From Gaiella sp. (GTDB lineage: Bacteria > Actinomycetota > Thermoleophilia > Gaiellales > Gaiellaceae), in NCBI GenBank assembly GCA_027493885.1, contig JAOSJZ010000001.1, positions 806,001 to 870,000 of the forward strand: DNA of 64,000 nt, read 5' to 3'. The notes beneath the pieces are model-generated. The model did not search any database, had not been told where the DNA came from, and was given only the letters and a program-made list of their open reading frames with translations. This document shows, piece by piece, positions 63,941-64,000 of the stretch. Position 1 is the first letter of the stretch. Every line of letters begins with the position of its first letter. A program made the position numbers and the translations under genes.

Positions 63941-64000
63941 AAGCAGAACGTCACACTCGCTCTCCCCTCGGAGACGATCCGGAGGCTCAAGGTGCTCGCC
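63938..64000 (+). CDS. RHH-type (VapB-like) antitoxin, 3' end outside window
   Basis: The visible 21 residues, MKQNVTLALPSETIRRLKVL plus Ala, are a typical N-terminal strand and first helix of a ribbon-helix-helix antitoxin. A toxin, often PIN-domain, would be expected just outside the window. Confidence 0.6.
   Translation, partial: MKQNVTLALPSETIRRLKVLA

Overview
This is a GC-rich (about 70%), gene-dense actinobacterial chromosome segment. GTG, TTG and even CTG starts are used, starts and stops overlap by 4 bp in many operons, and the gene content (liv transporter, tandem phosphofructokinases, lepA-hemW-hrcA-dnaJ-prmA, phoH-ybeY-dgkA-cdd-era) fits the class Thermoleophilia (Gaiellales/Solirubrobacterales relatives). 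That placement is inferred from protein character and gene order, not from a marker-gene search.

Layout. 1-870: the 3' part of a PIN-domain toxin, then a decayed stretch with a fragment of a dimethylformamidase-like gene and two copies of a 13-bp palindrome. 868-7562: a frameshifted SARP/BTAD regulator with an ATPase and TPR region, divergent from two small genes that carry heptamer direct repeats at 11-bp spacing upstream (candidate SARP operators), then a Tat-exported dimethylformamidase-like protein. 7565-10542: MFS exporter and M29 aminopeptidase, divergent from a TetR regulator. 10564-19935 (minus): lytic transglycosylase, coaE, rpsA, an MBL-hydrolase relic, a secreted nucleotide pyrophosphatase/5'-nucleotidase fusion, and polA. 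19992-22503: tandem-GNAT and LarA-like proteins. 22511-27687: complete branched-chain amino-acid ABC transporter livKHMGF. 27884: tRNA-Leu(CAA) with a LAGLIDADG-like relic behind it. 28162-31277: two different phosphofructokinases and a Cof-type phosphatase. 31274-35470: spermidine-synthase-like protein, GT39 glycosyltransferase, TrpC-like protein and NadR-like kinase.

35478-41951 is the most notable system: a bacterial microcompartment operon of sugar-phosphate-utilizing (SPU) type. It encodes a GntR/UTRA regulator, RpiB-like isomerase, DeoC aldolase, CoA-acylating aldehyde dehydrogenase, one BMC-H, two BMC-T and three BMC-P shell proteins. All three enzymes start with an amphipathic helix that looks like an encapsulation peptide. 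The inferred chemistry is pentose phosphate conversion, aldol cleavage of deoxyribose-5-phosphate to acetaldehyde plus glyceraldehyde-3-phosphate inside the shell, and oxidation of acetaldehyde to acetyl-CoA.

42020-46456: cNMP-binding and PPOX proteins, then era, cdd, dgkA-PAP2, ybeY, phoH. 46499-50771: an ECF sigma factor/anti-sigma factor operon driving an ABC exporter and membrane proteins. 50872-52827: YqeY, HIT, MtaB. 52901-56365: methyltransferase, orphan LanC-like protein, GNAT, TetR and a cupin relic. 56388-63372: prmA, small ORF, dnaJ, hrcA, DUF1361, hemW, lepA. 63472-64000: a VOC protein and the start of an RHH-type antitoxin.

Caution: at least seven otherwise intact genes or gene parts are interrupted by single-base indels, mostly in short G/C runs (SARP gene twice, aldehyde dehydrogenase, BMC-H, dgkA, phoH, prmA). 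Because housekeeping genes are hit as well, assembly or base-calling error is the likelier explanation. The relics at about 476-615, 13200-13582, 27969-28136 and 56030-56365 also have large deletions and look genuinely decayed.
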